From positions 124,001 through 188,000 of the forward strand of contig NZ_QFWW01000023.1 in assembly GCF_003265345.1 (NCBI RefSeq): DNA of 64,000 nt, read 5' to 3'. The stretch is from Lentzea terrae. GTDB taxonomy: Bacteria > Actinomycetota > Actinomycetes > Mycobacteriales > Pseudonocardiaceae. The notes under the pieces were generated by a model. The model was not told the DNA's origin, searched no databases, and was given only the letters and a program-made list of their open reading frames with translations. The translations under genes and the position numbers were made by a program. Below, piece by piece: positions 49,893 to 57,833 of this stretch; positions within the stretch are counted from its first letter, which is position 1, and each line of letters opens with the position of its first letter.

Positions 49893-51124
49893 TGTCCGTC
49901 CTCGACCTGATCTGCTACGCGCGCACACACTCCCCGTTCTACAAGGATCTCTACGACGGCGTCGAAGGTTCCTCGCTCGCTGATCTGCCGGTGGTCGACC
50001 AGGCCGCGTTCTGGGCCGCGAACACCGTCCGCAACAACCAGGTGCTGACCCGCGCGCACACCGACGGGCTGATCTTCAAGACCGGCGGCACGACCAAGGC
50101 TCCTCGGGTGTCCTTCTACACCAACGAGGAATGGGACGCGATGTGCCGCACGTACGCGGAAACGCTGCCCGCGGCCGGACTGCGGCACGGTGACCGGATC
50201 GCGAACCTGTTCGCGGCCGGTGAGCTGTACTCGAGCTTCATCTTCGCGCTGAACGCGCTGCAGCGGTCGCCGATCGACCTGGTGCAGCTGCCGATCACCG
50301 GCAGCGCTCCTGTCGAGTTCACGTTGTCCACGATGCAGGACTTCGACGCCACCGTGGTCGCGGGCTTCCCCACGACGTTGTGCCGGTTGGCCACGCACGT
50401 GGTCGCTGAGGCCGGATCGCTGCCCTTGGTGCGGCTGATCCTGTTCAGCGGGGAGGCGTTGTACGACGACCAGCGCGCCTTGTTGTCCGAGGCCTTCCCC
50501 CGCGCCGAGTTCCGGTCGTTCGTCTACGGCAGCGTCGACGGCGGGATCATCGGAACGGCGGTGCTCGGTTCGGACGACCCGCGGGTGTTCCGGGCCTTTG
50601 TGGACAGTTCCGTGCTGGAGATCGTCGACGTCGAGACCGGTCAGGTGATCACCTCACCGGGCCGGCCGGGGCGGTTGCTGCAGACGGATCTGGCGCGGCG
50701 GTTGCAGCCGATGATCCGGTACCCGGTCGGTGACCTGGCCGAGTGGGTCGACGTCGAGGACGGCATCTTCCGGTTGCTCGGCCGCGCCGACGAGGGTGCT
50801 CGGATCGGACCTGTGACGCTGCACCTGGATCACCTGCGTACCGCTGTCGATCGAGCTGGTGTGGTGCACAACGGGGTTCAGGTCGTGATCCGACGGGTCG
50901 ACGCGCGGGACCAGTTGGTGTTGCGGATCGCTGGTGCTCCGCAGGACCTCTTCGAGGCGGTGCGGGCCGAGGTCTACGTGATCAGCCCGCGCTTCGAGCT
51001 GCAGGTCGAGCGCCGGACCGTGGCACCGCTGGCGGTGGAGTGGGTGTCCGCGCTGGAGGTGAACCCCCGCAGCGGGAAGACCCCGCGGCTGATCGACGAA
51101 CGCCCCGTTCCGCCGCTCGGTTAG
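49892..51124 (+). CDS. PaaK/LuxE-like adenylating enzyme (module 3)
   Basis: A 410-residue ANL protein of phenylacetate-CoA-ligase/LuxE type, starting MSVLDLICYARTHSPFYKDL (the usual PaaK opening). The P-loop is KTGGTTKAPRVSFYT; FVYGSVDGGIIGT and MIRYPVGDLAEWV are the later core motifs. It lacks the CxCG finger found in modules 1 and 2 and has a C-terminal ACT-like half (VTLHLDHLRTAV onward). Coupled by TGATG to the fusion gene. It may activate a different carboxylate or act as an editing or loading partner. Confidence 0.8.
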   Translation: MSVLDLICYARTHSPFYKDLYDGVEGSSLADLPVVDQAAFWAANTVRNNQVLTRAHTDGLIFKTGGTTKAPRVSFYTNEEWDAMCRTYAETLPAAGLRHGDRIANLFAAGELYSSFIFALNALQRSPIDLVQLPITGSAPVEFTLSTMQDFDATVVAGFPTTLCRLATHVVAEAGSLPLVRLILFSGEALYDDQRALLSEAFPRAEFRSFVYGSVDGGIIGTAVLGSDDPRVFRAFVDSSVLEIVDVETGQVITSPGRPGRLLQTDLARRLQPMIRYPVGDLAEWVDVEDGIFRLLGRADEGARIGPVTLHLDHLRTAVDRAGVVHNGVQVVIRRVDARDQLVLRIAGAPQDLFEAVRAEVYVISPRFELQVERRTVAPLAVEWVSALEVNPRSGKTPRLIDERPVPPLG

Positions 51125-51133
51125 TGTGTCCGG

Positions 51134-51877
51134 GTGCGAAAGATCCTGGTCATCGGTATCGGCGCGGGCAACCCCGACCACCTGACGGTGCAGGCCGTCA
51201 AGGCGCTGCAGACGGTCGACGTGTTCTTCGTGCTGGACAAGGGATCCGTGAAGCAGGAGCTCGTCGACCTGCGCGCGTCGATCCTGACCGAGCACGTGAC
51301 GCGCCCGTACCGGTGGGTCGAGGGCCGCGATCCGGACCGCGACCGCAACCCGTCCGACTACGAGGCGACGATCGACGCCTGGCGCCGGGCCCGCGCGGAC
51401 GTGTGCCTTTCGCTGCTGTCCGAGCTGGGCGACGACGAGGTCGGGGCGTTCCTGGTGTGGGGCGACCCCTCGCTGTACGACTCGACGCTCGCGATCCTCG
51501 ACGACCTGCTGGGCCGCGGCGAGTCGTTCGAGGTCGAGGTGATCCCGGGAGTGACGTCGGTGGCCGCGCTGACCGCCGGGCACCGGGTGTCGCTGAACCA
51601 GGTCGGCAAGCCCGTGCAGATCACCACCGGCCGTCGGCTGGCGGAGGGCTGGCCGTCCGATGTGGACGATGTCGCCGTGATGCTGGACGCCAAGTACTCG
51701 TTCGAGGGCGTCGACCCGGACACGTGGATCTACTGGGGTGCCTATCTGGGCATGCCGGACGAGATCCTGGTGTCGGGGCGGGTCGGTGACGTGGCGCCGC
51801 GGATTCGCGAGGTGCGCGAGGAAGCCCGTGCGCGCAAGGGCTGGATCATGGACACCTACCTGCTGCGCCGGAGCTGA
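51134..51877 (+). CDS. cobF: precorrin-6A synthase (deacetylating)
   Basis: A 247-residue SAM-dependent tetrapyrrole methylase. It opens ILVIGIGAGNPDHLTVQAV (the CobF glycine-rich start), with VWGDPSLYDSTLAIL and VIPGVTSVAALTAG. In aerobic cobalamin synthesis it methylates precorrin-5 at C1 and removes the acetyl group. The GTG at 51134 lies 9 bp after the module-3 stop, so it may be read from the same transcript. cobF is often isolated in actinobacteria, so a functional tie to the lux-like genes is not implied. It is convergent with the TetR gene. Confidence 0.92.
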   Translation: MRKILVIGIGAGNPDHLTVQAVKALQTVDVFFVLDKGSVKQELVDLRASILTEHVTRPYRWVEGRDPDRDRNPSDYEATIDAWRRARADVCLSLLSELGDDEVGAFLVWGDPSLYDSTLAILDDLLGRGESFEVEVIPGVTSVAALTAGHRVSLNQVGKPVQITTGRRLAEGWPSDVDDVAVMLDAKYSFEGVDPDTWIYWGAYLGMPDEILVSGRVGDVAPRIREVREEARARKGWIMDTYLLRRS

Positions 51878-51886
51878 TTCCGGCGG

Positions 51887-52423
51887 CTACTCGGCGATCA
51901 GCCTGCGGACCGCCTTCTCGACGAGTGCGCGGGTGGCGTTCGGAGTGCTGAAGGCCAGTATCGACATGTGCACGACCAGGTCAAGCAGGTCGTCGGCGTC
52001 GTACGCGGCCGTGAGCTTGCCTTCCATCTGCGCCTGCGCGATGGCCTCGATCTTGTGGCGGTGGGCCTCTGCTTCCGCCGCGGGGACGACGTCGAAGCCG
52101 TTCTCCAGCCGGTGATAGGCCGCGAGCCTCAGGATCTGCGGCCGCTCCACGTACGAGTCGAACAGTCGGCCCGCGTAGCCGGGCAGGTCGTCGGGCGTGA
52201 TGGGGACCGACTGGATCATGCGGTCGATCTGGATCTTCAGCAGCTCCTCGAACAGCCCCTCCTTGCTGCCGAAGTAGGCGTAGATCATCGCTTTGTTGCA
52301 CCCGGCCTTGGCCGCGATGCGATCGACCCGCGCACCGGCGATGCCGTACTCGGCGAACTCGTCGAGCGCCGCCTCCAGCAACTTGGCCTTGGTCGCTTCC
52401 TTGTCCCTCACCACGCTCCGCAT
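51887..52423 (-). CDS. TetR/AcrR-family repressor
   Basis: A 178-residue regulator: N-terminal HTH AALDEFAEYGIAGARVDRIA, then AGCNKAMIYAYFGSKEGLF, followed by the ligand-binding helices (TetR C-terminal type with QIDRMIQSVPITPDDLPGYA). Three palindromes of AACYAACY-RGTTRGTT type lie between it and the divergent SDR gene; the first covers its own start region, so autoregulation is likely. ATG 52423 is chosen; GTG 52414 is possible. Confidence 0.9.
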   Translation of the reverse strand: MRSVVRDKEATKAKLLEAALDEFAEYGIAGARVDRIAAKAGCNKAMIYAYFGSKEGLFEELLKIQIDRMIQSVPITPDDLPGYAGRLFDSYVERPQILRLAAYHRLENGFDVVPAAEAEAHRHKIEAIAQAQMEGKLTAAYDADDLLDLVVHMSILAFSTPNATRALVEKAVRRLIAE

Positions 52424-52426
52424 TCT

Positions 52427-52515
52427 AACCAACCGGTTGGTAGAAGCAACTAACTAGTTGGTTGACAGGCGATCCGATCCATGGTTGCCTTGTTGTAGCA
52501 ACCAACCGGTTAGTT
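52427..52515. promoter_or_regulatory. three TetR-type operators between the TetR and SDR genes
   Basis: Sites at 52427-52442 (AACCAACCGGTTGGTA), 52448-52463 (AACTAACTAGTTGGTT) and 52500-52515 (AACCAACCGGTTAGTT) share the consensus AACYAACY/RGTTRGTT, each with 7 of 8 positions symmetric. Sites 1 and 2 are 21 bp apart centre to centre (two helical turns). Site 3 touches the Shine-Dalgarno of the SDR gene. Confidence 0.85.
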
Positions 52516-52525
52516 AGGAGACGTC

Positions 52526-53341
52526 ATGAAGGTCGCACTGGTCACGGGAGCGTCGTCGGGCATCGGTGAGTCGACGGCCGTTGAGCTGCACAAAGCCGGA
52601 TACACGGTGTACGCGGCGGCGCGGCGGGTGCAGCGGATGGAAGGTCTTGCCGCCCAGGGCATCCGGGTGCTGGAGATGGACGTCACCGACGACGACTCGA
52701 TGGTCGCGGGCGTCAAGCAGATCATCGCCGACGCGGGCAGGATCGACCTGCTCGTCAACAACGCCGGCTACGGGTCGTACGGCGCGTTCGAGGACGTGCC
52801 GCTGTCGGAGGGCAAGTACCAGTTCGAGGTCAACGTGTTCGGGCTGGCGCGGCTCGTGCAGCTGGTCGTGCCGCACATGAGGAGGCAGAAGAGCGGCCGG
52901 ATCGTCAACGTGTCGTCCATCGGCGGCAAGATCTACGAACCGCTCGGCGGCTGGTACCACTCCACGAAGTTCGCGGTCGAGGGGCTGAGCGACTCGTTGC
53001 GGCTCGAGCTGAAGCCGTTCGGGATCGACGTCGTGGTGATCCAGCCGGGCGCGATCAAGACCGAGTGGGGCGGCATCGCGGTCGAGAACCTGCAGAAGAC
53101 GTCGGGCGGTGGCGCCTACCAGGACCAGGTGAAGCAGCTCAGCGGGCTGTTCTCGCAGACCGACCGCGGCAGTGAGCCCAAGGTCATCGCCGACGTCATC
53201 GTGAAGGCTGCGCAGGCCCGCAGGCCCAGGACCCGCTACGCCGCCGGCTTCGGGGCGCGGCCGATCCTGTTCGCGCGCAGGGTGTTGTCGGACCGGGCGT
53301 ACGACGCGATGTTCCTCGGGACGCTGCGCCGGTTCGCCTAA
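52526..53341 (+). CDS. SDR-family oxidoreductase
   Basis: A 271-residue classical short-chain dehydrogenase: NAD(P) loop TGASSGIGEST, NNAGYG, catalytic YHSTK and the VIQPGAIKTEW ending. The Arg pair in AARRVQRM favours NADP. It resembles SDR family oxidoreductases induced through TetR repressors by small hydrophobic compounds. ATG 52526 follows TTAGGAG, partly covered by operator 3. Confidence 0.92.
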   Translation: MKVALVTGASSGIGESTAVELHKAGYTVYAAARRVQRMEGLAAQGIRVLEMDVTDDDSMVAGVKQIIADAGRIDLLVNNAGYGSYGAFEDVPLSEGKYQFEVNVFGLARLVQLVVPHMRRQKSGRIVNVSSIGGKIYEPLGGWYHSTKFAVEGLSDSLRLELKPFGIDVVVIQPGAIKTEWGGIAVENLQKTSGGGAYQDQVKQLSGLFSQTDRGSEPKVIADVIVKAAQARRPRTRYAAGFGARPILFARRVLSDRAYDAMFLGTLRRFA

Positions 53342-53398
53342 CCCCCTTGCCTCCTTTCTGGGCAGGTACCTTCGGTTCAGAACTGCCGAGGGGGTCGC

Positions 53399-54289
53399 GT
53401 GCACGAGGGGCTGTCGCAGGAGGCCGAGCAGCTGTACCTGGCGATGCTGCGCGGCGCGATGAGCGAGCCCGGCGCGGCGCACGAGGAGCTCGAACGGCTG
53501 GGGCTCGTCCGCGACAACGACGTGCGCCCGCCGCGGTCGGCGTTGGCAGCGATCGCGTCCAGTCACGAGGCCGCGGCCGTGCGGGCCAGGGAGACGGCCG
53601 AGATGCTCGCGAAGGCCTATGCCGAGCACGGCGCGAAAGAGGTCGACTTCGTCGAGGTTCTCACGGACGCGGACGAGGTCATCAGCGCGTTCGAGGAGAT
53701 GCAGAGCCAGGCCAAGACCGAGATCCGGGCGCTGGATCCCGGTTCGTACCTCAGCCCGCAGCCGGAGGCGAGTCCCGCGCAGCCTCCGGCGCTGGCCCGC
53801 GGCGTCGGGTACCGGGTGGTCTACGAGTCGGCGCTGTTGCAGACCGAGCTCGGGTTCGCGTCGGTGCAGGCGAGCATCGCGGTCGGCGAGCAGGCGCGGA
53901 CGTTTCCCGGGGTGCCGCTCAAGCTCGTGATCGCCGACTCGGACCGGGCGTTGATCGCGGTGCCGACGGTCACCGGTGGGAACGTCGTGGCACTTCTCAT
54001 TCACCCGTCCGTGCTACTGAGCGCGCTCATCGAGTTGTTCGAAGCGTTCTGGCGGATGGCCGTGTCGATCACGCCGGGCGGTCAGCAGGACACCCACGAG
54101 GAACCGACGACGGCGACGCGCAGGCTGATGGCGCTGCTCAGTGCCGGTCTGACGGACGAGTCGATCGCGCGGGAACTGGGCGTCAGCGAACGCACGGTGC
54201 ACAGGAGAGTCAGCCGGCTGCAGCAGTTGCTGGGCGCGCAAACGCGGTTCCAGCTCGGCGTCCAGGCGTCACGGCGTGGTTGGCTCTAG
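53399..54289 (+). CDS. TrmB/LuxR-like transcriptional regulator
   Basis: A 296-residue regulator. The N-terminal part resembles a TrmB-like winged helix (SQEAEQLYLAMLRGA, EELERLGLVRDN), the middle a sensory domain, and the C-terminus a LuxR-type HTH (LLSAGLTDESIARELGVSERTVHRRVSRL, shown in two parts: LLSAGLTDESIARELG and VSERTVHRRVSRL). GTG 53399 is the start. The 57-bp gap from the SDR gene and the lack of a linked operon leave its target unknown; the secreted hydrolase downstream is a candidate. Confidence 0.82.
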   Translation: MHEGLSQEAEQLYLAMLRGAMSEPGAAHEELERLGLVRDNDVRPPRSALAAIASSHEAAAVRARETAEMLAKAYAEHGAKEVDFVEVLTDADEVISAFEEMQSQAKTEIRALDPGSYLSPQPEASPAQPPALARGVGYRVVYESALLQTELGFASVQASIAVGEQARTFPGVPLKLVIADSDRALIAVPTVTGGNVVALLIHPSVLLSALIELFEAFWRMAVSITPGGQQDTHEEPTTATRRLMALLSAGLTDESIARELGVSERTVHRRVSRLQQLLGAQTRFQLGVQASRRGWL

Positions 54290-54299
54290 TCACGCAAGG

Positions 54300-54333
54300 T
54301 CACAGAGACACCCCATGGTTCATCACTCTGTGA
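54300..54333. promoter_or_regulatory. inverted repeat between the LuxR-like gene and the S33 hydrolase gene
   Basis: TCACAGAG (54300-54307) and CTCTGTGA (54326-54333) are perfect 8-bp inverted arms with an 18-bp gap. They sit just after the regulator stop and about 135 bp before the hydrolase start. This could be a weak terminator or an operator. Confidence 0.4.
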
Positions 54334-54424
54334 ACACCATCGGTGACAGTTTTCAGACATGGCGACTTTCTGCCACCGCGCACGAGTGTCAAACGAGGGA
54401 AATCTTCTTCTTCCCCTGATGCGA

Positions 54425-54446
54425 GCACGGCCTCCAAAGGCCGTGC
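54425..54446 (+). promoter_or_regulatory. 5' UTR hairpin before the S33 hydrolase ribosome site
   Basis: GCACGGCCT and AGGCCGTGC form a perfect 9-bp stem with a 4-base loop, ending 7 bases before the GAAGGGG Shine-Dalgarno of the hydrolase gene. It has no U-run and is too close to the start to be a terminator. It may stabilise the mRNA or tune initiation from the unusual TTG start. Confidence 0.5.
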
Positions 54447-54467
54447 GGGGGCAGAAGGGGATCGACC

Positions 54468-56243
54468 TTGCGGAAGTACTTCAGAGGGCTGGCCGCGCTG
54501 ACGGGAGCGCTGATCGCCACGAGCGTCGTGCTCGTGCCGACGGCGAGCGCGGCACCGAAGCAGGAACCGGACACGGCCAAGCTCGCGGGCGCGCTGGCCA
54601 CCCAGAAGATCACCTGGGAGGAGTGCACCTTCCCCGGCGTCGCCGAGGAGACGGTCAAGCGGTTCAAGACCGTGAAGGGCCTGGCCTGCGCCACCGTCCA
54701 GGTGCCGCGCGACTGGCACAACCCGGCCGACGGCAACACGATCGGCATCCGGGTCTCCAAGACCGAGACCGCCTACAAGGGCACCAGCCGCCAGGGGATC
54801 GCGCTGGTCAACCCCGGTGGTCCCGGCGGCTCCGGCCTGCCGTGGGGCGCGGCGATGGCCCTGCGCACCCCGGTGCTCGCCGGCCAGTACGACTTCATCG
54901 GCTTCGACCCGCGCGGTGTCGGCCTCTCCACGCCGCTCACGTGCAGCTACACCGTCCCGAACAGCACCGACGTCAACGTGCTGAACAAGGCGAAGGTCGA
55001 CGGCTGCCTCGAGAACCCGCTGACCAAGTTCATCACCACCGAGCAGACCACCTACGACATGGACTTCATCCGTGTCCTGCTCGGCGAGAAGAAGATGAGC
55101 TACATCGGCTACTCCTACGGCACCTGGCTCGGCACGTGGTATGGCGCCACGTTCCCGGCCAAGGTCCACCGCATGCTGCTCGACTCGGCCGTCGACGCCT
55201 CGCAGTCGACGCTGGAGAAGACCTGGGACCTGCAGCCGCGCACCCGCGACCGCCAGTTCCAGGAGGCGCTGCTGCCGTTCATGGCGCGTGACGACGCCCG
55301 CTACGGGCAGGGCACCGACCCGATGGAGATCCGCCGCAACTGGGAGAAGGCCGGCGGCACCCGCGAGTTCGTGGGCCAGCTGTTCGTCGCCTGGTTCGTG
55401 ATCCCGGCGATGTACGACACCACGCAGTACCACGTGGCGGCGTCCGCGGTCGCCTCGGTGATCGACGCCTCGAAGGCCCCGGCCGGCGGCACCGACTCGG
55501 AGAAGGTCGAGCAGATCGTCGCGAAGATGCTCGCGACGCCGGACCTCACCGCCGAGAACAAGGCGTTCATCGCCAAGGGCAAGGAGAACGCGCTCGCCGC
55601 GATCGCCAAGAAGGAGCGCGTCGCGGTGAAGTCCACGACCGCCGCCGCCGAGGTCGAGACCTGGGACGCCACGTTCGAGGCGATCCGCTGCCAGGACGGT
55701 CAGTGGAACCAGAACCTGCACTACTGGAAGTACTGGCTGGCCGACCTGACCGTGAACGCGCCGTTCATCGCGCCGTTCATGGACACGCCGCTCTGCGCGT
55801 ACTGGCCGACCAAGAACTCGATGCCGAAGCCGGACAAGAAGACGTTCCCGCGGCTGCTCGTCGCGCAGTCCGAGCTCGACGCCGCCACCGCGTACGAGGG
55901 TGGTCTGGCCACGGCGAAGGCACTGCCGAACGCCAAGCTGATCAGCGTCGACAACGAGGGCTCGCACGGCCTGTTCCCGTACAACACGGACTGCGTCGAC
56001 GACCCGATCGTCTTCTACTTCCAGACCGGTGCGACCCCGCGCAAGCAGTTCACCGGCTGCCAGGGGCTCCCGCTGCCGCACGAGGACAAGACCTACGAGG
56101 TCGGCGGCAAGATGACCAACGGCAAGATCAAGATCAAGATGATCACGCCCGCCGTCAAGGAAGCCAACAAGATCGTCAAGGATCTGCTCAGCGGTTCCTC
56201 GACCGCGGCTGCCGACGAGTCGGGCATGCCGGCCAACCTGTAA
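54468..56243 (+). CDS. secreted S33-type alpha/beta hydrolase (tripeptidyl aminopeptidase-like)
   Basis: A 591-residue exported enzyme. The signal peptide opens RKYFRGLAALTGALIA and is cleaved after ASA. The TAP-like S33 features are NPGGPGGSG, the elbow GYSYGTWLG and, near the end, EGSHGLFPYNTDC with the catalytic His and a Cys-linked region. Such proteins clip short peptides from the N-terminus outside the cell. The TTG start at 54468 follows AGAAGGGG. A strong terminator ends the transcript at 56259-56290. Confidence 0.9.
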   Translation: MRKYFRGLAALTGALIATSVVLVPTASAAPKQEPDTAKLAGALATQKITWEECTFPGVAEETVKRFKTVKGLACATVQVPRDWHNPADGNTIGIRVSKTETAYKGTSRQGIALVNPGGPGGSGLPWGAAMALRTPVLAGQYDFIGFDPRGVGLSTPLTCSYTVPNSTDVNVLNKAKVDGCLENPLTKFITTEQTTYDMDFIRVLLGEKKMSYIGYSYGTWLGTWYGATFPAKVHRMLLDSAVDASQSTLEKTWDLQPRTRDRQFQEALLPFMARDDARYGQGTDPMEIRRNWEKAGGTREFVGQLFVAWFVIPAMYDTTQYHVAASAVASVIDASKAPAGGTDSEKVEQIVAKMLATPDLTAENKAFIAKGKENALAAIAKKERVAVKSTTAAAEVETWDATFEAIRCQDGQWNQNLHYWKYWLADLTVNAPFIAPFMDTPLCAYWPTKNSMPKPDKKTFPRLLVAQSELDAATAYEGGLATAKALPNAKLISVDNEGSHGLFPYNTDCVDDPIVFYFQTGATPRKQFTGCQGLPLPHEDKTYEVGGKMTNGKIKIKMITPAVKEANKIVKDLLSGSSTAAADESGMPANL

Positions 56244-56258
56244 CACCCTGTAGAGCTG

Positions 56259-56290
56259 CGGGCCCCGGCACGGCGTGCCGGGGCCCGTTT
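56259..56290 (+). terminator. intrinsic terminator of the S33 hydrolase gene
   Basis: CGGGCCCCGGCAC (56259-56271) pairs perfectly with GTGCCGGGGCCCG (56275-56287) around a GGC loop; TTT follows. It stands 15 bases after the stop. It may also serve the convergent CU044_5270 gene ending at 56295. Confidence 0.9.
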
Positions 56291-56294
56291 CCAT

Positions 56295-57179
56295 TCAGGG
56301 CCGCTGACCCACCTGGTCCACGACGCCCCTCGCCAGCACGGCGGTGTCCTCGCTGCCGAGCACGGTGTAGGTCTCCGCATCGAGGATCAGGTCACCACCC
56401 CGGTGATCACCGATGTCCGGCCAGGAGATCTTCACCCCTCGACGGCCTGCCGCATCCTTCTCGTCCTGTTCGAGCGTGAGGTCGGGCACGAGGGCCAGGG
56501 CTTCGAACAACGCGGCCCTGGACTGCGGCGACAGGTAGCTCTCGGTGAGCAGGTAGGCGACGTCATCACCGTTGACCGGCCGGTCGTTCGCGCTGGAGTC
56601 GTCCAGGTCGTCGAGGCCGTTGCGGTTGAGGAACACCAGCATGGCGGCGACGTCGGTGGGCATGTCCGGGCGGTACGCAGGCTGCGGCGTGCAGTCCTCG
56701 AACCGGCCGGGCATCGGCCTGCCGCCTTTGGTGAGCTGCTTCTTGCCGTTGCGGCAGCCCATCAGCCAGGCGGGTTCCTCGGACGGGTCGTTGCGGATCA
56801 TGCCGTCTCCCGTGCCGTCCACCGACTGCCAGGCTTCCCGGACGCCGTCGGGGTGCTCCGTCTTCGTGTACACGAACTGGTCGGCTCGCGGTGCGGTCTC
56901 CTGCAGGCCGCGCACGACATCAGCCGCACGGCGCAGCACTTCGGCGGCCTCGGCGGTGGGCGACGGACCACCGAACGGCGTCAGCACCACCACGGCAGCG
57001 ATCGCCGCGGCCAGACCGACCACGCCGGCGATCGTCAGCCGGCGACCGCGACGGCGCGTCCGCGGCCTGTTCTCGGCGCGGGCGGCGGCGAGCAGGCGTT
57101 CCCGAACGGGCGCAAGGGTTTCGGGCTCGGGCAGGTCGGTCTCCGCGACCATGCGGCGGAGCAGCTGGATCTCATCCAT
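56295..57179 (-). CDS. CU044_5270 family protein (ECF partner)
   Basis: A 294-residue single-pass membrane protein with a cytoplasmic N-terminus (MDEIQLLRRMVAETDLPEPE), one helix at ~49-68 (LTIAGVVGLAAAIAAVVVL) and an extracellular domain with a GVKISWPD and LILDAETYTVLG ending. The CU044_5270 family is typically encoded right after ECF sigma genes, as here with an 8-bp overlap, and probably restrains or senses for the sigma factor. No ZAS zinc motif. Confidence 0.85.
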   Translation of the reverse strand: MDEIQLLRRMVAETDLPEPETLAPVRERLLAAARAENRPRTRRRGRRLTIAGVVGLAAAIAAVVVLTPFGGPSPTAEAAEVLRRAADVVRGLQETAPRADQFVYTKTEHPDGVREAWQSVDGTGDGMIRNDPSEEPAWLMGCRNGKKQLTKGGRPMPGRFEDCTPQPAYRPDMPTDVAAMLVFLNRNGLDDLDDSSANDRPVNGDDVAYLLTESYLSPQSRAALFEALALVPDLTLEQDEKDAAGRRGVKISWPDIGDHRGGDLILDAETYTVLGSEDTAVLARGVVDQVGQRP

Positions 57180-57765
57180 GGTTGGCTTCCTCCGGAGTCG
57201 CGATGTCGTCAGCGGTGCGCAGCTTGAGCTGGACTTTCCGGCGGGCGCGGTTCAGCCGGGAGCGCACGGTGCCCACCGGAATGGCCAGCGCGGCGGCGAC
57301 CTCGTCGTAGGACAGGCCCTCCCACGCGATCAGCAGCAGCACATCGCGATCGGCGTCGGCCAGCTCGGCCAGTGCAGCGGCGAGCAGCTTGCCCATCGCC
57401 TGCGCGGTGACCTGCTCGGCGACTCGCTCGGCGTGGCCGTCCTCCCGTTCACCGACGAGTGCGCGGTTGTGCAGCTTGAGCTCACGCGCCTCGGCTCGCC
57501 AGTGCCGGCTGACGAGGTTCGTGGCGATCCCGTACAACCACGGCCGGGCGTCCGGCCGGCTCAGGTCGTACTGCCAGCGCTTGTCCAGCGCGGTCAGGAA
57601 CGTTTCCGCCAGCAGGTCATCGGCGTTCTGCTTGCCCAGGCGGCGTTCCAGGTAGCGACTGATGTGCGGGCCGTGTCGATCGAAGATGACGGCGAACCGC
57701 TCTGGGTCCTGCAGCGATGCCTCGATGACTTGCGCATCGTCGGCATCCTCCCCCGGTGAAGTCAA
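57172..57765 (-). CDS. ECF RNA polymerase sigma factor
   Basis: A 197-residue sigma factor. Region 2 contains RFAVIFDRHGPHISRYLERR and ADDLLAETFLTA, with RPWLYGIATNLVSRHWR closing it. Region 4 contains LLLIAWEGLSYDEVAAAL and IPVGTVRSRLNRARRK. It directs RNA polymerase to an unknown promoter set. The only good start is TTG 57765. It overlaps its CU044_5270 partner by 8 bp, so the pair is translated together. Confidence 0.92.
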   Translation of the reverse strand: MTSPGEDADDAQVIEASLQDPERFAVIFDRHGPHISRYLERRLGKQNADDLLAETFLTALDKRWQYDLSRPDARPWLYGIATNLVSRHWRAEARELKLHNRALVGEREDGHAERVAEQVTAQAMGKLLAAALAELADADRDVLLLIAWEGLSYDEVAAALAIPVGTVRSRLNRARRKVQLKLRTADDIATPEEANHG

Positions 57766-57833
57766 TGACCGGCCTTTCGTCGTGACGGGCTGTTCACCGC
57801 GTTATTCGCAAGTCGCCCGTTACGAGTTCACGG

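Noticed and set aside
45161-51124. Bacterial bioluminescence operon
   Set aside because: LuxC and LuxE relatives are present but no LuxA/LuxB luciferase or LuxD; the only luciferase-like protein (2923-3873) is an F420-dependent enzyme far away on the other strand.
51134-51877. cobF as a working member of the LuxC/LuxE-like operon
   Set aside because: It is only 9 bp downstream, but CobF has a defined role in cobalamin synthesis and is often found alone in actinobacteria; position is not enough to link the functions.
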